Source: Limisphaerales bacterium
GTDB taxonomy: Bacteria; Verrucomicrobiota; Verrucomicrobiia; Limisphaerales; UBA11358
Direction of reading: 5' to 3'
Length of the DNA: 41,356 bases
Assembly: GCA_003161635.1 (NCBI GenBank)
Contig: PMOA01000121.1
Span: 15,291-56,646, forward strand
Shown: one piece after another, positions 1 through 8,335 of the stretch
Numbering within the stretch: the stretch's first letter is position 1
Layout: the number at the start of each line of letters is the position of its first letter
Notes under the pieces: generated by a model
Databases searched by the model: none
What the model saw: the letters and a program-made list of their open reading frames with translations, nothing else
Told to the model about the DNA's origin: nothing
Translations under genes and position numbers: made by a program

Positions 1-95
1 GCGAAGCGCCACGCCGCTTTGGCCGGGGCTGACGAGGTCTCCAAAAGCGGTGTCGCCGCTGCGCTCTGCCACCGCAGTCCAAAATCGCGTTCCGT
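1..95. repeat. Repeat-like segment with imperfect inverted repeat
   Basis: The arms CCGCTTTGG (14-22) and CCAAAAGCGG (41-50) are complementary apart from one bulged base, and they are followed by a GC-rich stretch up to about 95. Its read-through peptide does not resemble a radical-SAM N-terminus. It reminds me of interspersed palindromic repeats in Verrucomicrobia genomes, but that is memory, not a search result. Confidence 0.35.
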
Positions 96-360
96 CCTAG
101 CCCGCGAACGGGCGCGGATTGCGCGCGCGGGACTGGCGGATTGCCGGTTGTGTGCGCATGAGTGCGGCGTGAACCGTTTGGTGGGGGAAGCGGGCCTCTG
201 TCACGCGGGCGCGGAGGCCCGCATTTTCATGGCTCAAGCCGAAGTGTCGGACGAGCTGGAATTGATCCCGACGTTCGCCATTGCGTTGAGCGGATGCGAC
301 CTGCGCTGCGATTTCTGCATCACGGGCGGGCCGAGTTGGAACCCGCGCGCGGGCGAACCG
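1..360 (+). pseudogene. Truncated radical SAM protein (N-terminal part only)
   Basis: The reading frame is open from the left window edge. It encodes the N-terminal part of a radical-SAM enzyme of the PflA/PflX-like kind: a Cys-rich lead-in (CRLCAHECGVNRL, nt 139-180) and then the cluster motif CDLRCDFC (nt 295-318), which has the canonical C-x3-C-x2-C spacing for a SAM-binding 4Fe-4S cluster. Recognisable protein stops near nt 355, after NPRAGEPL. The rest of the barrel is missing and the frame runs through a GC-rich hairpin array to a stop at 546. The first ~95 nt are also repeat-like and I see no convincing start codon, so the gene appears cut at both ends. I infer a non-functional relic. 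An assembly join is an alternative explanation. The substrate is unknown. Confidence 0.7.
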
Positions 361-368
361 CTATCGGT

Positions 369-466
369 GGCGGCGGCGCCCCGCCGCCGGGAGGGTGGCG
401 GCGACGCCCTCGTCGCCGCACGCGGCGGCGGCGCCGCGTTCACCGGACTGCGACGGGGCGTCGCAG
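369..466. repeat. Array of three GC-rich hairpins
   Basis: Three perfect inverted repeats follow each other within 100 nt. The first pairs GGCGGCGG (369-376) with CCGCCGCC (381-388). The second pairs GCGGCGAC (398-405) with GTCGCCGC (412-419). The third pairs CTGCGAC (448-454) with GTCGCAG (460-466). The loops are 4-6 nt. The array starts where radical-SAM homology stops and ends about 30 nt before the alpha-galactosidase signal peptide. It could be a REP-like or mobile palindromic element or an RNA-structured region. No T-run follows, so a classical terminator is unlikely. Confidence 0.6.
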
Positions 467-496
467 CCACACGCAGGCCAGCTTCGGCTTTCGGGT

Positions 497-2998
497 TTGA
501 TCAAGCCCTTCGCTGTCGCATTATTGGCTGCGGCTCTGCCCTGTGAAGACCTCTTTGCCCAAAAGGCTGCTGTCGGCCAGGCGTGGCCAAGCGCCATTCC
601 GTGCCGCATTCAGGACGGAATGAACCCGGATTTGTTCGTCATGACACTTGGGGAGGTTCAGACGCCGATTGCCGATGGTGTTTTCGATCCGGTCAAGGAC
701 GAGGTTGTGCTGAAGGACGGGACGGTCAAAACGAATTATTACCGGGACGTGCTGGGAGTGAAGTTCTACCAACCGCTGGACAAATCCCATTTTCCGCAAC
801 CACCGTCCGGCTGGTGCACATGGTATTACTACTACAATCGAATCACTGCCGCGGAGGTACAGCGCAACGCGGAATGGATCGCCGCCAACCTGAAGGATTA
901 CGGCGCGCACTATGTGCAGATTGACGATGGCTGGCAGGGAACAGGCGCGAAAGGCAGCGCCCGCAACTGGGAAGCCACTAACACGGAGCGTTTCCCCAAA
1001 GGCATGGCGGACATGGCAAAACATATCAAATCGCTCGGTCTGACGCCGGGGCTTTGGATCGCACCGCACGGGCAGAACAACGACGACGTCGTGAAGGCAA
1101 ATCCCGGCGTGTTCCTGCTCAAACCAGACGGCTCGACCGCTTCCGATACGTGGGAAGGGAGATTCCTGGTTGATCCCTCGAATCCCGCGTCGCACGAATA
1201 CTTGGGCCGCCTTTTCAAACGGCTGTCCGACTGGGGCTACGACTATTTCAAAATTGATGGCCAGCCAATCGTCGTGGACAAATACGGCAAAACAAGAGAG
1301 TTCATGAAATCACCTTCCGGCGATGCTGCGGGGTTGTATCGCAAGACGATCCAGACAATTCACAGTGCGATCGGGCCGAACCGTTATCTGCTCGGTTGCT
1401 GGGGGATTCCGCTGGAAGGAGCGGGAATCCTGAACGGCTCGCGCACCGGCGGCGACATCGTGCTTGGCTGGGGCGGATTCCAGGTCGCACTGCGGCCGAC
1501 GCTGCAATACTACTACCTCCACAACATCGTCTGGTATTCCGACCCGGACGTCGTGCTGGTCCGGTCGCCGCTCACGCTCGAACAGGCGCGCGCGTGGGCC
1601 ACGCTGCAAGGACTCACCGGCCAGGCTCTGATGTCGAGCGACCGGTTGATGGATTTGGGAGCAGAGCGGGTGGAATTGCTGAGGCGCATTTATCCGGCGA
1701 CAGACATCCGTCCGCTCGACCTGTTCCCGACCGAGCGTTACAAGCGCATCTGGGATTTGAAGGTGAACCATCTCGAACGCCGTTACGATGTCGTGGGAGT
1801 ATTCAACTTCGACCCGGAGAAGGCGGACCAGGTTTATCTCAACTGGAAAGAACTTGGCCTGCCGACGGACAAGCTGGTCCACGTCTTCGATTTCTGGAAC
1901 AAGGAGTATCTCGGCGAGTGGGCGAATGGGATGGCCGTGCCGACTTCGCCGACGAGTTGCCGCGTGCTGACGCTGCTTCCGGCTTCCGACAAGATCCAGC
2001 TCATCTCCACCAGCCGCCACATCACGCAAGGGCCGGTTGATCTTGTCGCGGTGAGCCAGAGCGCGGCGGGCGATTCGTTCAAGGGCACGAGCCGTCTGGT
2101 CAAAAACGATCCTTACCAACTGAGCTTCGCGTTCCCGCGCGGAACGAACCATGTAGTGGCGCGCGCCACGGCCCGCGCCGGCCGCAGCAAGTTGCCGGTG
2201 AAAATTTCAAATCATCAGGGCTGGGCCACGGTGGAGATCACCTCGCCTGAGACGCGGAAAGTGGATTGGGAAATCCAGTTTGCCCCCGGCGAGCTTTATC
2301 AGTTCCCGCCAAGCGAACCGGTTCACCTGGCGGCGCAGCGCGTTGGTCTCGACGGGGTGAACTTGAGCTGGCAGGAGCAGTATTACTTGAATGCGGGGTA
2401 TCAGGTTTATCTCGACGGCCAATTGCTGGGCTACACGCCCGAGGCGAAGTTCCCGATCCGGGGGCTTGATGCGCAAGCGACTTATACCGCCAAGGTGAAG
2501 GCCGTCTGGGAAGATGGACGGGAAAGCGTCCGGAGCGGGCAAATCAAATTCAGCCTGGCCGCGTTGCTGCCGGACAAACTTTCGCTGGCCGAGCTTGAGC
2601 CGGCGCGTTCCACAGGACAGTGGGATGGTTATGAAATTGAGGAATTGCTGACACCCGCGCCGCTGTCGGTGGCCGGGACGCATTGCGATCAGGGGCTGAG
2701 TTCTTTCGCAAACTCGGAAACCGAATTCGATTTGAAAGGGCTTTACGGGAAATTCACGGCCTTGGTCGGCGTGGATGACCGCTCGGATGAAAACGCCTCG
2801 GCCCAATTCCTGATTTTCGGCGATGGCAAGGAACTCTGGCGCAGCGGCACTTTGAAAAAATCCGATCAGCCGAAGTCCGTGGAATTCACCATTGCCGGCG
2901 TCCGGAAGCTCACATTGAAAATCAGCAGCCCGGAACAGAATGCAAACCGGACTCAAGCTGACTGGATCGAGCCAAAAGTGTCAAAACGCGACAGGTGA
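497..2998 (+). CDS. Secreted alpha-galactosidase-like glycoside hydrolase (clan GH-D, GH27/GH36) with NPCBM domain
   Basis: The product is predicted to remove terminal alpha-galactosyl residues outside the cytoplasm. From the TTG at 497 it has 833 residues: a signal peptide (about 1-20, ending DLFAQ), then a (beta/alpha)8 melibiase domain with GWCTWYYYY and YVQIDDGWQ. The likely nucleophile is Asp254 in YFKID, and the likely acid/base lies in SDPD (Asp349/Asp351). A C-terminal beta domain and a fibronectin-III-like stretch (about 608-690) follow, and an NPCBM-like carbohydrate-binding domain ends the protein (about 696-830). The frame is open back to an ATG at 395, but that start would add 34 residues of hairpin-repeat translation before the signal peptide, so I prefer TTG 497, although no good ribosome site is visible. 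It is the first intact gene of the + strand hydrolase cluster. The exact GH family and the linkage it cuts are not settled. Confidence 0.85.
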   Translation: MIKPFAVALLAAALPCEDLFAQKAAVGQAWPSAIPCRIQDGMNPDLFVMTLGEVQTPIADGVFDPVKDEVVLKDGTVKTNYYRDVLGVKFYQPLDKSHFPQPPSGWCTWYYYYNRITAAEVQRNAEWIAANLKDYGAHYVQIDDGWQGTGAKGSARNWEATNTERFPKGMADMAKHIKSLGLTPGLWIAPHGQNNDDVVKANPGVFLLKPDGSTASDTWEGRFLVDPSNPASHEYLGRLFKRLSDWGYDYFKIDGQPIVVDKYGKTREFMKSPSGDAAGLYRKTIQTIHSAIGPNRYLLGCWGIPLEGAGILNGSRTGGDIVLGWGGFQVALRPTLQYYYLHNIVWYSDPDVVLVRSPLTLEQARAWATLQGLTGQALMSSDRLMDLGAERVELLRRIYPATDIRPLDLFPTERYKRIWDLKVNHLERRYDVVGVFNFDPEKADQVYLNWKELGLPTDKLVHVFDFWNKEYLGEWANGMAVPTSPTSCRVLTLLPASDKIQLISTSRHITQGPVDLVAVSQSAAGDSFKGTSRLVKNDPYQLSFAFPRGTNHVVARATARAGRSKLPVKISNHQGWATVEITSPETRKVDWEIQFAPGELYQFPPSEPVHLAAQRVGLDGVNLSWQEQYYLNAGYQVYLDGQLLGYTPEAKFPIRGLDAQATYTAKVKAVWEDGRESVRSGQIKFSLAALLPDKLSLAELEPARSTGQWDGYEIEELLTPAPLSVAGTHCDQGLSSFANSETEFDLKGLYGKFTALVGVDDRSDENASAQFLIFGDGKELWRSGTLKKSDQPKSVEFTIAGVRKLTLKISSPEQNANRTQADWIEPKVSKRDR

Positions 2999-3130
2999 CT
3001 TGCTTGCCGCCGGTGAGGCTGCGAGATGAATGCGGGGTGGAAAATCTGCGACCGTGAGCCGCCATGTCCCGCATGCGCGCCAGCATATTCTGCTCGCCAG
3101 ACGAAGTGGGGGGGCATTACCTTCCCAAAC

Positions 3131-4018
3131 ATGACCGGAAGTGAAAAAGAATTGGCCGATGTGACTATTCTCGGCCCGCGCACCCGAATGCGGGGAGTTC
3201 GAGCTGCCAACATTGAATCCCGTCCCTGGCTGGAAGGCTTTCCCGTTTGTCAGACACTGCATCAATATCAGATGGTTCATCTCGGAATTGAGGAAACCAA
3301 CGCGCCCATGCGGATCGTCCGGACGAAGCAGACCACGACATACTTTCTCGCGTGCATTGGCGGGGAGGGCCGGGTGCTGATTGATGGCCGCTGGCGGATT
3401 TGCCGGGAAGGCTACGCGTGCCTGTTGCCCGCCCACACGCTGAACGCTTTTGAGGCGACGCCCAAAGGACACTGGGAATTTTGCTGGGTCTGCTATCAAC
3501 GACCGACGAAACAACGTCCGATTGCCAACGCCACCACGCCCGTCATGGCGCGCTATGATCCGTTACCACTGCGATCGGCGATTCTCGGCTTGATGTATGA
3601 ATGCAACGGGCCAGCACAGCCCACTTTGATTCAAGAGTGGACCGATTTGATTCATGCGTATGTGTTGCGGTTTGCGCAGCCGTCTGACCAGCCCGACCAG
3701 CTACGATTGTTGTGGGAGCGGGTGGCGGCCAATCTGGCTGACAAATGGTCGCTCACGCGGCTGGTGAGCGAGGCGGGTTACAGCAACGAACACTTGCGTC
3801 GGCTGTGCCAGCGCCAGTTGGGTCGCAGCCCGATGCATCAGGTGACGTATCTCAGGATGCGGCGTGCGGCGGAGTTGCTCGCCACGAGCGAGCAGACCAT
3901 CGAATCCATTTCTCTGGAGATTGGTTACCAAAACCCGTTCGTGTTTTCGAACACTTTTACCAAATGGATCGGCTGGCGGCCTTCTGAATACCGTCGCAAG
4001 AAGTTTAACAAGGTTTGA
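3131..4018 (+). CDS. AraC-family transcriptional regulator with cupin-type sensor domain
   Basis: This is a one-component regulator of about 295 residues. The N-terminal half (about 20-150) has the beta-rich pattern of an AraC ligand-binding (cupin) domain, with GGEGRVLIDGRW and a segment following HTLNAFEATPKGHWEF. The C-terminal part (about 200-290) holds the two helix-turn-helix motifs of AraC/XylS proteins, including SLTRLVSEAGYSNEHLRRLC and the hallmark ISLEIGYQNPFVFSNTFTKW. I chose ATG 3131 because the upstream residues back to an alternative ATG at 3026 do not look like part of the fold. It sits between the alpha-galactosidase and the PAS-AraC gene, so it probably senses a sugar and controls neighbouring hydrolase genes. 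Ligand and targets are unknown. Confidence 0.85.
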   Translation: MTGSEKELADVTILGPRTRMRGVRAANIESRPWLEGFPVCQTLHQYQMVHLGIEETNAPMRIVRTKQTTTYFLACIGGEGRVLIDGRWRICREGYACLLPAHTLNAFEATPKGHWEFCWVCYQRPTKQRPIANATTPVMARYDPLPLRSAILGLMYECNGPAQPTLIQEWTDLIHAYVLRFAQPSDQPDQLRLLWERVAANLADKWSLTRLVSEAGYSNEHLRRLCQRQLGRSPMHQVTYLRMRRAAELLATSEQTIESISLEIGYQNPFVFSNTFTKWIGWRPSEYRRKKFNKV

Positions 4019-4101
4019 ACGACCAACTCTTCCGCTTCCCGTTTCAAATCGCGGTCATGGGCGGTTTTTCTTCCGAAGTCGCCCGCCCCTTGGGCAAAAA
4101 T

Positions 4102-4140
4102 TGATGATTCCGAATAGCAAGCGGTGCATTTGAATCATGG
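4102..4140 (+). promoter_or_regulatory. Shared regulatory motif, copy A
   Basis: Contains CGAATAG (4111-4117), then 11 nt with GTG at 4124-4126, then TTTGAATCATGG (4129-4140). The same arrangement occurs at 5233-5263 and 12023-12052. This copy also has a perfect 7-bp inverted repeat, ATGATTC (4104-4110) with GAATCAT (4132-4138), as expected for a protein-binding site. The non-coding stretch 4019-4427 otherwise holds only a small gene relic. I infer an operator/activator site for the PAS-AraC gene at 4428 or for the decayed gene between them. Confidence 0.55.
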
Positions 4141-4276
4141 GCAACAAAGGTGTGATCCGATTTATTAACGAAATTTGCGGACTTGGCAGTATGAAAGGAT
4201 TGGTATTGCCTTTTCTCGTGCTTGCTTGAATTGCAGTTGCATCGTCAGATTCATGTGGGTCAGCGGTGCGTTCCCA

Positions 4277-4357
4277 AAATACATTTATGATGAAAAAGCT
4301 GAAATGGATTTTGTTCACGGCCATGTGGATTGGCGTTACACGTCCCGCCATCTTTGA
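4277..4357 (+). pseudogene. 3' relic of a metallopeptidase-like gene (paralogue of 8336-9970)
   Basis: This short frame ends EMDFVHGHVDWRYTSRHL and stop. Its GHVDWRYT (4319-4342) matches exactly eight residues at the very C-terminus of the metallopeptidase-like lipoprotein (9932-9955), which ends DGHVDWRYTPYRP and stop. The eight codons differ only at third positions (GGC/GGG, CAT/CAC, GAT/GAC, CGT/CGC, ACG/ACC), which argues for coding homology rather than chance. No HExxH or other part of the gene remains upstream. An alternative frame here (from the ATG at 4287) gives a short signal-peptide-like peptide that stops after 35 residues. I treat the region as debris of a lost paralogue. Confidence 0.5.
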
Positions 4358-4427
4358 ATCCCACATGTTACCGGGGCGCGGCGGAAGTTTTTGAAACACT
4401 AGGATTTCGGCACAACGATTGGTACGC

Positions 4428-5180
4428 ATGGCTATCACTGAATCGCAGACTGAGTTTTTTTCGCAACTGGCCGAACCGTTCACCGGCGAAGCGCTGTTTG
4501 ACTGCCTGCCAGACCTGGTCTTTTTCATCAAGAACAGCCGCGGCGAATACGTGGTCGTCAACCAGACCCTGGTCGAGCGATGCGGCTGCCGCGAAAAGCG
4601 CGAGTTGATCGGTCGTCGCGCGGATGAAGTGTTTCCGCCGCCGTTCGGCCAGAGTTACCGGGCGCAGGACGAACGGGTGTTGCGGAGCGGCGACACCATC
4701 CTCAACCAGCTTGAACTGCATTTCCACGCCTCCGGCGGGCGCGGCTGGTGCCTGACCGACAAGCTGCCGTTGCGCGGCCGGAAAGGAAACGTGATCGGAC
4801 TGGTCGGCGTTTCGAAGGACCTCAACCCGGCCAATGAGCGCAGCGAGGATTACTCGCGCGTGGCCAATGCCGTCCAGCAAATCCAGGCGCATTATGACGA
4901 ACCGTTCCGGGTGAAGGAACTGGCGGCGGGTGCGGGGCTTTCGGAGTTCCAGTTCGAGCACCGCATCCGGAAAATCTTCCAGCTTACCCCCGGCCAGTTG
5001 ATCCAGAAAACCCGCACGGAATTTGCGGTGCGCCGCCTGCGCGAGACGGATGATCACATTGTCGCCATTGCGCTGGATTGCGGCTACTCGGACCAAAGCG
5101 CCTTCACCCGCCAGTTTCACCAGACCATCGGATTGTCGCCTTCCGAGTCCCGGCGGACGTTCCGCAAAACGGCGGAATGA
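4428..5180 (+). CDS. AraC-family transcriptional regulator with N-terminal PAS domain
   Basis: This 250-residue regulator has a PAS sensor at about 15-130: FDCLPDLVFFIKNSRGEYV, then NQTLVERCGC, RRADEVFPP and a closing GNVIGLVGVSKDL. An AraC-type double helix-turn-helix follows at about 150-245, with VKELAAGAGLSEFQFEHRIRK and ALDCGYSDQSAFTRQF. ATG 4428 is chosen over an upstream TTG (4419) because it starts a natural N-terminus, MAITESQ. It is encoded directly upstream of, and on the same strand as, the long hydrolase run. Motif A lies 288 nt upstream of its start, and motif B begins about 30 nt after its stop. I infer that it controls the run and perhaps itself. The PAS ligand is unknown. Confidence 0.88.
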   Translation: MAITESQTEFFSQLAEPFTGEALFDCLPDLVFFIKNSRGEYVVVNQTLVERCGCREKRELIGRRADEVFPPPFGQSYRAQDERVLRSGDTILNQLELHFHASGGRGWCLTDKLPLRGRKGNVIGLVGVSKDLNPANERSEDYSRVANAVQQIQAHYDEPFRVKELAAGAGLSEFQFEHRIRKIFQLTPGQLIQKTRTEFAVRRLRETDDHIVAIALDCGYSDQSAFTRQFHQTIGLSPSESRRTFRKTAE

Positions 5181-5185
5181 ACCGT

Positions 5186-5201
5186 GGCCGCCTCCGCGGC
5201 C
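5186..5201. other. GC-rich hairpin after the PAS-AraC gene
   Basis: A perfect 6-bp inverted repeat, GGCCGC (5186-5191) with GCGGCC (5196-5201) and a CTCC loop, lies 5 nt after the stop codon. There is no T-run, so it could be a weak or factor-assisted terminator or simply an mRNA 3' end structure. Confidence 0.4.
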
Positions 5202-5207
5202 GATGGA

Positions 5208-5277
5208 TAATATCGAATGGCCCGCTTGATATCGAATAGCCCGCTGTGTATTTTGAGCATTGGCGGAATTTTCCGCC
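5208..5277 (+). promoter_or_regulatory. Shared regulatory motif, copy B, with duplicated half-site
   Basis: The core is CGAATAG (5233-5239), 11 nt with GTG at 5246-5248, then TTTTGAGCATTGG (5251-5263). Its left part is duplicated: ATATCGAATGGCCCGCT (5210-5226) and ATATCGAATAGCCCGCT (5229-5245) match at 16 of 17 positions, 19 nt apart, close to two helical turns. A perfect palindrome GGCGGAA-TT-TTCCGCC (5262-5277) abuts it, and a TATAGT sequence (5292-5297) could be a -10 element. The site lies about 130 nt before the DUF5695 start at 5391. Direct half-sites spaced this way fit AraC-family binding. Function is inferred. Confidence 0.6.
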
Positions 5278-5304
5278 GGTTATAGCCTCTTTATAGTCTC
5301 AATT

Positions 5305-5325
5305 CGAATAACGAATAACGAATAA
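5305..5325 (+). repeat. Three tandem CGAATAA 7-mers
   Basis: CGAATAA is repeated three times without gaps (5305-5311, 5312-5318, 5319-5325) in the leader between motif B and the first DUF5695 gene. The unit differs from the motif core CGAATAG only in its last base, so it may be extra binding sites or a slippage repeat. Confidence 0.6.
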
Positions 5326-5390
5326 TCCAAAACACGCGATGGGCGGGGAAACGGAGCACTATTTTTTTATCAACGACGCCGGCCCAAACC

Positions 5391-8324
5391 ATGAACAAAT
5401 TCTTCTCTGGAAATATATTCACCCTGGTCTTGTTTTTTTTGTTTGGCCTGATATCCGAATTCCCGGGTTCGGTGTTCGCCCAATCGCAAAGCAACCAGAA
5501 TCAGCAAGCCGTCGTCCCCCAACAAACCGGGCCGGTGCAGACGAATGGCGGTTCAAGCGCCCAGCCGGGACAAGCCAGTCAGCGTCAAAGGAACAATCGG
5601 CGGCGTGGCGACCTGAATGAAGAACCGCCCACGCTCGGACTCGACCAGGGATTCATCGAATTCAGAACACCGGACTTCAATTTGAAATTGGTCAAAGCAT
5701 CGCAAACGGTCGCCGCGCTGCAACCCAAGGGCGCCGACGGTTTCGACTTCACGCCTGCCGACCAGCTCCAGAAACGCGCAGGCGATCGCTACTTCCAGTT
5801 GGGCGACTTGACGATGCGCCTGCGCGAAGGCAACCCCGGCGAATGGAAGGGCTACTCGACCGCTGCCGCCCGCAAGCCCATCACCACACTGCCGGCATTC
5901 AGCCCGGTGCTCGCCGCCGCCGATCTTGCACCGACGCTTCCGGACGATTGCCCGCTCCAGGTCACGCGTACGTGGGCGCTGGATCAAGACCGGCTCGTCC
6001 TGAAGTTCGAACTCAAGAACAAATCGGCGCAGCCGGTGGAGATCGGCTCGTTGGGCATTCCGATGATTTTCAACAATTACATCACGGGCCGCTCGCTGGC
6101 GGAAGCCCACGAAGTCTGTTCCTTTTCGGACCCGGCGATTTGCATGGATGCCAGCTACATCCAGGTCACGCGATTGAACGGCCACGGCCCGGCGCTGGTC
6201 GTCGTGCCGGAAGGCAAGACGCCGCTGGAAGCCTATAATCCCATTCTCAATCCGCAGGACAGTCTGTCCGCGGCCACCCGGATGTTTGCCGACCGCACAC
6301 CGCGCAGCCAGACCTTTGAAGGTTTCTACGAATGGATGCCGTTAAGCCTGGCGTATGCGGAGAACGAATGGAAGAACGCGCAGCCGTGGAATCCGCCGAC
6401 TTCCGAGACGCTGGCCCCCGGCACGACGAGAACCTTTGGACTTAAATTTCTCGTCGCGCCGGAAATTCGCGACATTGAAAAAACGCTGGCCGCGAACAAC
6501 CGTCCTGTGGCTGTGGGCATTCCCGGCTACATTTTGCCGATGGACATGGACGCGCGACTTTTTCTCAAATACTCTCAAGGCGTCAAGTCAGTGCGGGTTG
6601 AACCTAAAGGCGCAATTTCATTCAGCAAAAATTCCCCCACCAAACACGGCTGGCAGGCATACACCTTGCGCGGTCAGCAATGGGGCCGCGCCCAACTGAC
6701 AGTCACTTACGATGATGGCCTAGTGCAAACCATCGGCTATGACATGATCAAGCCCGAGGCGCAGGCCGTGGCCGACCTGGGCAACTTCCTGTTCACCAAA
6801 CAGTGGTTCGTTGATCCCCATGACCCGTTTCATCGCAGTCCCTCGGTAATGACCTATGACCGCGCCCACAATCGCATTGCGACGCAGGACGCCCGCGCCT
6901 GGATTGCCGGTTTGGAGGACGAAGGCGGCGCAGGTTCGTGGCTGGCCGCCGCCATGAAGGAATTCGGGCAGCCCAACAAGGAGGAAGTCGAAAAATTCCA
7001 GCAATTCGTGGATGGCGTGTTGTGGGGCGGCATCCAGTATAAAGACGGGCCGTTGAAGGATGGCGTGCGGAAAAGTCTTTTCTACTATGATACAAACGCA
7101 TTTCCGAATTATTACAACCCGGACATTCCGTATGGCGGCTGGACGAGTTGGAGCAAGCAGGATTCCGAAAGAATTGACCGGGCTTACAATTATCCGCACG
7201 TCGTGGCCGCGTATTGGACGATGTATCGTCTGGCGCGGAATTACGACGGCCTCGTCACCAATCATCCGTGGGAATGGTATCTGGATCACGCCTTTGAAAC
7301 GGCGAAATTTCTCACCGGCCGGAATGCCGGCGGCAATTACAACGTCGGATATATCAACATGGGTTTGATGGAAGGCGACATCTTTTTGCTGCTGCTGAAG
7401 GACTTGAAGCACGAGGGATGGAGCGAAAAAGCCACCGACTTGGAAACGGCGATGAAGGAACGCGCGGACAACTGGAGTCATGAAGCTTTTCCGTTCGGCA
7501 GTGAAATGGCTTGGGATTCAACCGGCCAGGAGGAAGTTTACGCATGGTGCAACTATTTTGGTTTCGCGGACAAGGCGCAAGTGACACTCGACTCCATTTT
7601 GGGCTATATGCCCACCATCCCAAACTGGGGCTATAATGGAAATGCACGACGTTATTGGGATTTTTATTACGGTGCCGCGCCGGGCGGACAATTGGAACGC
7701 CAGATTCATCATTATGGATCGGGCATCAACGCCATTCCCGTCCTGACGGCCTATCGGCAGAATCCGGGCGATTACTATCTTTTGCGCGTTGGCTACGGCG
7801 GCACCATGGGGCCATTGTCCAACATTGATCAGGATGGTTTCGCCGCCGCCGCATTTCATTCGTCGCCATCGTTTTTGAAATGGGACGCTTACAGCGGCGA
7901 CTACGGCCCGAACTTTTTCGGCCACGCCGTGGACACGGCAACCTATGTGATCAACCATCCTGAATTCGGCTGGCAGGCCTTCGGCGGAAACGTGAAAGTG
8001 AGCGGCAAGCGGGTCAGGGTTCAGCCGCTCGATTCATTCCGCACGCGAATCTACATCGCGCCGCTCGGTTTGTGGCTGACGCTGGATGCCGGCACGTTCG
8101 ACGGCGTGGAAGTGAACACAAAGACACACGCCGTTCGCATCGGTTTTTCAGCCGCGACACCGTATGCGCCTCAAGCCCGCTTGCGCGTCGCGCAGCCGGC
8201 GAAATTGCCGGAAGTCGGAACCTTTCATCCCACCGCAAAGTTTGCCATCGAGCGGGACGCGTTCGTTGTCCCGCTCAAGAAGAATGGAATCACCTGGGTC
8301 GAATTAGCCGGCACAACGCCATAA
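5391..8324 (+). CDS. Secreted DUF5695-type protein, putative glycan-active enzyme
   Basis: The product has 977 residues and a clear signal peptide (about 1-31, MNKFF to SVFAQ), followed by a low-complexity Gln/Pro/Asn-rich linker (about 32-85). The remainder resembles the DUF5695 family: an N-terminal beta-sandwich region, then a helical region rich in aromatic motifs such as RAYNYPHVVAAYWTMYRLAR, AWCNYFGFADKAQ and QIHHYGSGINAI that suggests an (alpha/alpha) barrel as in many glycosidases and lyases, then a C-terminal beta domain. No activity is established as far as I know. It is the first gene after motif B. The downstream lipoprotein gene begins 11 nt after its stop, so they are probably co-transcribed. 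A larger relative closes the cluster at 24888. Confidence 0.75.
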   Translation: MNKFFSGNIFTLVLFFLFGLISEFPGSVFAQSQSNQNQQAVVPQQTGPVQTNGGSSAQPGQASQRQRNNRRRGDLNEEPPTLGLDQGFIEFRTPDFNLKLVKASQTVAALQPKGADGFDFTPADQLQKRAGDRYFQLGDLTMRLREGNPGEWKGYSTAAARKPITTLPAFSPVLAAADLAPTLPDDCPLQVTRTWALDQDRLVLKFELKNKSAQPVEIGSLGIPMIFNNYITGRSLAEAHEVCSFSDPAICMDASYIQVTRLNGHGPALVVVPEGKTPLEAYNPILNPQDSLSAATRMFADRTPRSQTFEGFYEWMPLSLAYAENEWKNAQPWNPPTSETLAPGTTRTFGLKFLVAPEIRDIEKTLAANNRPVAVGIPGYILPMDMDARLFLKYSQGVKSVRVEPKGAISFSKNSPTKHGWQAYTLRGQQWGRAQLTVTYDDGLVQTIGYDMIKPEAQAVADLGNFLFTKQWFVDPHDPFHRSPSVMTYDRAHNRIATQDARAWIAGLEDEGGAGSWLAAAMKEFGQPNKEEVEKFQQFVDGVLWGGIQYKDGPLKDGVRKSLFYYDTNAFPNYYNPDIPYGGWTSWSKQDSERIDRAYNYPHVVAAYWTMYRLARNYDGLVTNHPWEWYLDHAFETAKFLTGRNAGGNYNVGYINMGLMEGDIFLLLLKDLKHEGWSEKATDLETAMKERADNWSHEAFPFGSEMAWDSTGQEEVYAWCNYFGFADKAQVTLDSILGYMPTIPNWGYNGNARRYWDFYYGAAPGGQLERQIHHYGSGINAIPVLTAYRQNPGDYYLLRVGYGGTMGPLSNIDQDGFAAAAFHSSPSFLKWDAYSGDYGPNFFGHAVDTATYVINHPEFGWQAFGGNVKVSGKRVRVQPLDSFRTRIYIAPLGLWLTLDAGTFDGVEVNTKTHAVRIGFSAATPYAPQARLRVAQPAKLPEVGTFHPTAKFAIERDAFVVPLKKNGITWVELAGTTP

Positions 8325-8335
8325 ACCGCACAGAA

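Noticed and set aside
4287-4395. Short frame starting like a signal peptide (MMKKLKWILFTAMWIG)
   Set aside because: It stops after 35 residues with no mature protein, and it overlaps in another frame the better supported metallopeptidase relic.
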